Origin: Lewinella sp. JB7
Lineage (GTDB): Bacteria; Bacteroidota; Bacteroidia; Chitinophagales; Saprospiraceae
Reading direction: 5' to 3'
Length of the DNA: 64,000 nt
Assembly (NCBI RefSeq): GCF_024297185.1
Contig: NZ_JANCTD010000009.1
Coordinates: 124,001 to 188,000, forward strand
Shown here: piece after piece, positions 61,134 through 64,000 of the stretch
Layout of the letters: each line of letters starts with the position of its first letter
How positions within the stretch are numbered: the stretch's first letter is position 1
Translations under genes and position numbers: made by a program
Notes under the pieces: model-generated
Told to the model about the DNA's origin: nothing
What the model saw: the letters and a program-made list of their open reading frames with translations, nothing else
Database searches by the model: none

Positions 61134-62996
61134 GCGGCCCAGGTGCACCAGCAGCACGCTCACGTCCGCCGGGCTCACCCCGCTGATGCGGCTGGCCTGG
61201 CCGATGGTCACCGGCTTGAGTTTATTCAGCTTCTGGCGGGCCTCCTTGGAGAGGGCGGTGAGCTGCTCGTAGTCAAAGGCCTTACCCAGCTTGATGCCCT
61301 CCAGGCGACTCATCTTCTCGACGGCCTGCCGTTCGCGCTCGATGTAGCCTTCGTACTTGAGAGTGACTTCGGCGAGGTTGACGGTCTCGGCATCGTAGGG
61401 CGCGAGGAAGTCGCGCAGAGCGGGCACGGCATCGGCCATTCCCTGCAGGCTTACGCCGGGACGGGCGAGGATGGAATCGAGTTTTACGCCCTGCTTCAGC
61501 GGAGCGGTACCGACGCTCTCGAGGTAGCCGTTGATCTGTTCCGGGGTGATGCTGTGCTGACGGAGCTCACCGGAAATGTCCGCTACTCCTTCCCGCTTGC
61601 TCTGCACCCGCGCTACGCGCCCCTCCATATCCCGTACACCGAGTGCGGCGGCCATGGGGGTAAGGCGCAGATCGGCGTCGTCCTGCCGTAACAGAATACG
61701 GTACTCGGCCCGGCTGGTAAACATGCGGTAGGGCTCCTCGGTGCCCTTATTGATCAGGTCGTCGATGAGCACGCCGATGTAGGCATCGCTGCGCCGCAGG
61801 ATGAAGGGATCGCGTTCCTGGACGCCCAGTGCCGCGTTCATGCCCGCGATGAGGCCCTGGCAGCCCGCTTCCTCGTAACCCGTGGTGCCGTTGATCTGCC
61901 CGGCGAAGAACAGGCCGTCGATCAGCCGCGTCTCCAGGGTAGGACCGAGCTGGGTGGGCGGAAAGAAGTCGTACTCGATGGCGTAGCCGGGCCGGAACAT
62001 CTTCATATTCTCGAAGCCGCGGACCTGACGCAGGGCCTTATACTGTACGTCCTCCGGCAGACTGGAACTGAAGCCGTTCACGTAAATTTCGCAGGTGTTG
62101 CGGCCCTCCGGCTCCACGAATAGCTGGTGCTGGTCGCGGCCGGCGAAGCGATCGATCTTGTCCTCGATGCTGGGGCAGTAGCGGGGACCGAGCCCCTGGA
62201 TGCGGCCGTTGAACATGGGGCTGCGGTCGAAGCCCTCCCGCAGGGTTTCGTGCACCTCCGGACTGGTGTAGGTCACGTAGCAGGGCAGCTGATCGGTCAG
62301 TGGGGGCGTATCGGTATAGCTGAAGCGACCGGGATTCTCGTCGCCGTGCTGCACCGTCATGGCGCTGTAGTCGAGAGTGCGGCCGTCCAGGCGGGCGGGG
62401 GTACCGGTCTTCATGCGACCGGCTTCGAAGCCCAGTTCCTGGAGTTGTTCCGTGAGTCCGGTAGCGGAACGTTCCCCGGCGCGGCCGCCGCCGAACTGCT
62501 TTTCGCCGATGTGGATGGTACCGTTGAGGAAGGTGCCGTTGGTGAGGACGACCGACCTGGCGGGGATTTCCATGCCGAGGCCGGTCCGTACGCCGGCAAT
62601 CCTGCCGTCCTTTACGACAAGTCCGACGACCATTTCCTGCCAGAAATCGATATTCGGATGAGCTTCCAGTCGTTCGCGCCAGTTTAGGGCGAAGGCCATG
62701 CGGTCGCTCTGGGCGCGCGGACTCCACATGGCGGGGCCCTTACTCAGGTTGAGGAGGCGGAACTGTACCATCGTCTCGTCGGTCACGATGCCGGAGTAGC
62801 CGCCGAGGGCATCGATCTCGCGCACGATCTGCCCCTTGCCCACGCCGCCCATGGCCGGGTTGCAGCTCATCTGGGCGATCGTCTGCATGTTCATGGTGGC
62901 CAGCAATACCTTCGCTCCGAGGTTGGCCGCGGCAACGGCAGCCTCGCAGCCGGCGTGTCCGGCACCGACCACAATGACGTCGTAGGTAGGAAACAT
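61131..62996 (-). CDS. mnmG: tRNA uridine-5-carboxymethylaminomethyl modification enzyme MnmG
   Basis: 621 aa, full length. FAD-binding VIVVGAGHAGCEAAVAAANL at the N-terminus, SCNPAMGGVGKGQIVREID with the conserved Cys region, GTFLNGTIHIGEKQFGGGRAGE, CPSIEDKI, GLFFAGQINGTTGYEEAGCQG and a C-terminal helical domain with the usual GVSPADVSVLLVHL end. With MnmE it modifies U34 of certain tRNAs. No mnmE nearby. Divergent from nqrA. Confidence 0.97.
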   Translation of the reverse strand: MFPTYDVIVVGAGHAGCEAAVAAANLGAKVLLATMNMQTIAQMSCNPAMGGVGKGQIVREIDALGGYSGIVTDETMVQFRLLNLSKGPAMWSPRAQSDRMAFALNWRERLEAHPNIDFWQEMVVGLVVKDGRIAGVRTGLGMEIPARSVVLTNGTFLNGTIHIGEKQFGGGRAGERSATGLTEQLQELGFEAGRMKTGTPARLDGRTLDYSAMTVQHGDENPGRFSYTDTPPLTDQLPCYVTYTSPEVHETLREGFDRSPMFNGRIQGLGPRYCPSIEDKIDRFAGRDQHQLFVEPEGRNTCEIYVNGFSSSLPEDVQYKALRQVRGFENMKMFRPGYAIEYDFFPPTQLGPTLETRLIDGLFFAGQINGTTGYEEAGCQGLIAGMNAALGVQERDPFILRRSDAYIGVLIDDLINKGTEEPYRMFTSRAEYRILLRQDDADLRLTPMAAALGVRDMEGRVARVQSKREGVADISGELRQHSITPEQINGYLESVGTAPLKQGVKLDSILARPGVSLQGMADAVPALRDFLAPYDAETVNLAEVTLKYEGYIERERQAVEKMSRLEGIKLGKAFDYEQLTALSKEARQKLNKLKPVTIGQASRISGVSPADVSVLLVHLGR

Positions 62997-63039
62997 AATT
63001 TTCGGTTTGGCGGAGCATCCATAACGCCCGGCGAACGCA

Positions 63040-63047
63040 CAAAGTTA
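63040..63047 (-). promoter_or_regulatory. -7 box candidate, mnmG
   Basis: Minus strand TAACTTTG, a perfect match to TAnnTTTG, 43 bp before the mnmG ATG. The same octamer serves nqrA on the other strand. Confidence 0.55.
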
Positions 63048-63194
63048 CGCAAATGCTCAGGGCGGGTGCGCGGGAGCCGGAGGAACAAAGCAAGAGCAGG
63101 CCAAGCAAATAGCGCGCATTAATTATACAAAATCTAAATAAGGCCCAATAATTAACAAGGCCGGACACGGGTGGCCTAGATGTTGCCGATGTCG

Positions 63195-63202
63195 TAACTT
63201 TG
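63195..63202 (+). promoter_or_regulatory. -7 box candidate, nqrA
   Basis: TAACTTTG, a perfect match; start site expected near 63207, giving a leader of about 90 bases whose first part folds into the hairpin at 63214-63240. The rest of the 299-bp divergent gap (62997-63295) holds nothing else recognisable. Confidence 0.55.
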
Positions 63203-63213
63203 CCGCAATTCCC

Positions 63214-63242
63214 AAAAGCCTGGTGATCCGCCCGGCTTTTTT
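63214..63242 (+). terminator. terminator-like hairpin in the nqrA leader
   Basis: AAAAGCC-T-GG (63214-63223) pairs with CC-C-GGCTTTT (63231-63240) over a 7-base loop, one mismatch, and ends in a run of six T (63237-63242). It is the best intrinsic terminator shape in the window, yet it sits between the nqrA -7 box and the nqrA start codon, so it may be an attenuator or the end of a very short RNA. Confidence 0.6.
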
Positions 63243-63295
63243 CCTCTTTCGGCTTCCCCCAGTCGAGTCAACCGTAACAATGCATGCCCCCGCGT

Positions 63296-64000
63296 ATGAG
63301 AAATTTTAAGAGACCGGCCGGCCTATCTCTGCTGTTACTTGCCGCGCTTTCGCTCCAGTCGCAGTCTTCGGTATCCGGCGGTAACTTGGTTTTCTACGGC
63401 ATTGCCGCCCTGGCCCTCCTCATTTTCTTCTACATCGTGGTCAGCGTGGCCGATAACTTCATGGTTATCGAGTCCAAGCAGATGGGCCTCGACGACGAGA
63501 ACCGTGCAGGCCTCTTCCCGGACTTCAGTCAGCTGTTCGCCGGCAAAAAGCCGAAGTACCTGAAGGATGCCCACGTGTACACCCTCACCAAGGGTTACGA
63601 TATTCCCATGGATGGTGAGCCCCAGGAGACGATCAGCGAGCCCAACGTGACCCGCTTCGCCATCTCCCCTCCCGACTTCTTCGGTCTACGGCCCATCCCC
63701 AAACTCCTGGTGGAGGAGGGCGACGTCGTGAAGGCCGGCGATCCGGTATTCTTCGATAAGCAACTGTCGCGGATCAAGTTTGCCGCGCCCGTTTCGGGGG
63801 AGATCATTGCCGTCAACCGCGGGCTGAAGCGCTCCATCGCCGAAATCGTCATTCTGGCCGATAAAGAGCAGGAAAGCCGCAGCTACGAACTTCCGACTGC
63901 CACGGCTCCCCGTGAGGAACTGGTTGAATTCCTGCTGGAGAGCGGCGCCTGGCCCTGCATCCGGCAGCGCCCCTACAACCTCGTCGCTAACCCCGACGTG
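63296..64000 (+). CDS. nqrA: Na+-translocating NADH:quinone reductase subunit A with N-terminal membrane extension (3' end outside window)
   Basis: 235 codons to the right edge, no stop. Residues 1-22 look like a signal peptide and about 27-48 form a transmembrane helix (LVFYGIAALALLIFFYIVVSV), followed by a soluble linker. The usual NqrA start (ordinarily near the protein's N-terminus) appears only at about residue 98: YTLTKGYDIPMDGEP, then FFGLRPIPKLLVEEGDVVKAG and the lipoyl-like fold VSGEIIAVNRGLKR. Thus about 95 extra residues precede the family domain. ATG 63284 is in frame and also possible; ATG 63280 hits a stop at once. Whether the other Nqr subunits follow cannot be seen. Confidence 0.85.
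   Translation, partial: MRNFKRPAGLSLLLLAALSLQSQSSVSGGNLVFYGIAALALLIFFYIVVSVADNFMVIESKQMGLDDENRAGLFPDFSQLFAGKKPKYLKDAHVYTLTKGYDIPMDGEPQETISEPNVTRFAISPPDFFGLRPIPKLLVEEGDVVKAGDPVFFDKQLSRIKFAAPVSGEIIAVNRGLKRSIAEIVILADKEQESRSYELPTATAPREELVEFLLESGAWPCIRQRPYNLVANPDV

Overview
The window is a chromosomal segment of a high-GC member of the Bacteroidota, most likely the Saprospiria (Lewinella-like); the phylum is a firm call and the genus a guess. The evidence is two secreted proteins with gliding/type IX (type B) C-terminal sorting domains, one carrying about eleven SprB-type repeats, a GldB lipoprotein, PorT-like and DUF5686 outer-membrane proteins, a GH92 mannosidase, an nqrA gene, and repeated TAnnTTTG -7 promoter boxes typical of the phylum. 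No rRNA, tRNA, CRISPR array, transposase or prophage was seen. Genes are dense, mostly in short operons, and several convergent pairs share or abut stop codons.

Layout. 1-4.6 kb: HD phosphohydrolase (cut by the left edge), then a TrkA-TrkH potassium uptake pair. 4.1-9.1 kb: small lipoprotein, M16 peptidase, type IX-secreted choice-of-anchor L protein, small membrane protein. 9.1-12.1 kb: DUF6807 lipoprotein followed by a histidine kinase/response regulator pair. 12.1-14.7 kb: two overlapping rhodaneses, DUF421 membrane protein, GNAT-like protein. 14.7-16.4 kb: FadR/GntR regulator with a visible promoter and operator, then an SDR dehydrogenase. 16.4-19.8 kb: a long hairpin and three DnaA-box-like 9-mers just before dnaB, a coiled-coil membrane protein and a Crp/Fnr regulator. 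19.8-26.3 kb: surface/gliding block with the SprB-repeat protein (about 1488 aa), a PorT-type barrel and GldB. 26.3-30.3 kb: a 2-oxoglutarate/Fe(II)-type oxygenase and two translationally coupled photolyase-family genes.

30.3-40.5 kb is mostly minus-strand metabolic genes: a 67-bp tandem palindromic repeat, GH92 mannosidase, PLP decarboxylase, stand-alone MBL-fold protein, DUF2007-like protein, Gfo/Idh/MocA oxidoreductase, BBE-type flavoprotein, and an AraC regulator with an unusual DUF4242 sensor. 40.7-48.7 kb: an orphan helical protein, DUF2490 protein, GH13 enzyme with divergent LLM flavoprotein (a recurring pair), purA, DUF1206 protein, GNAT and SRAP proteins. 48.8-64 kb: infB, DUF1801 protein, two amidohydrolase-fold exported proteins lacking the usual metal motif in three of... 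their N-terminal domains, DUF5686 protein, an isolated hisH, an outer-membrane protein whose C-terminus is encoded by a repeat, mnmG, and the start of an nqrA with an extra N-terminal membrane segment.

The most notable signals are: the N-terminally extended NqrA preceded by a terminator-like hairpin; three DnaA-box-like sites before dnaB; at least three unrelated families of short palindromic intergenic repeats, one of which supplies the stop codons of two convergent genes; and a recurring promoter arrangement in which the -7 box ends exactly four bases before ATG, predicting leaderless mRNAs. No clear new multi-gene system such as a defence island was found.
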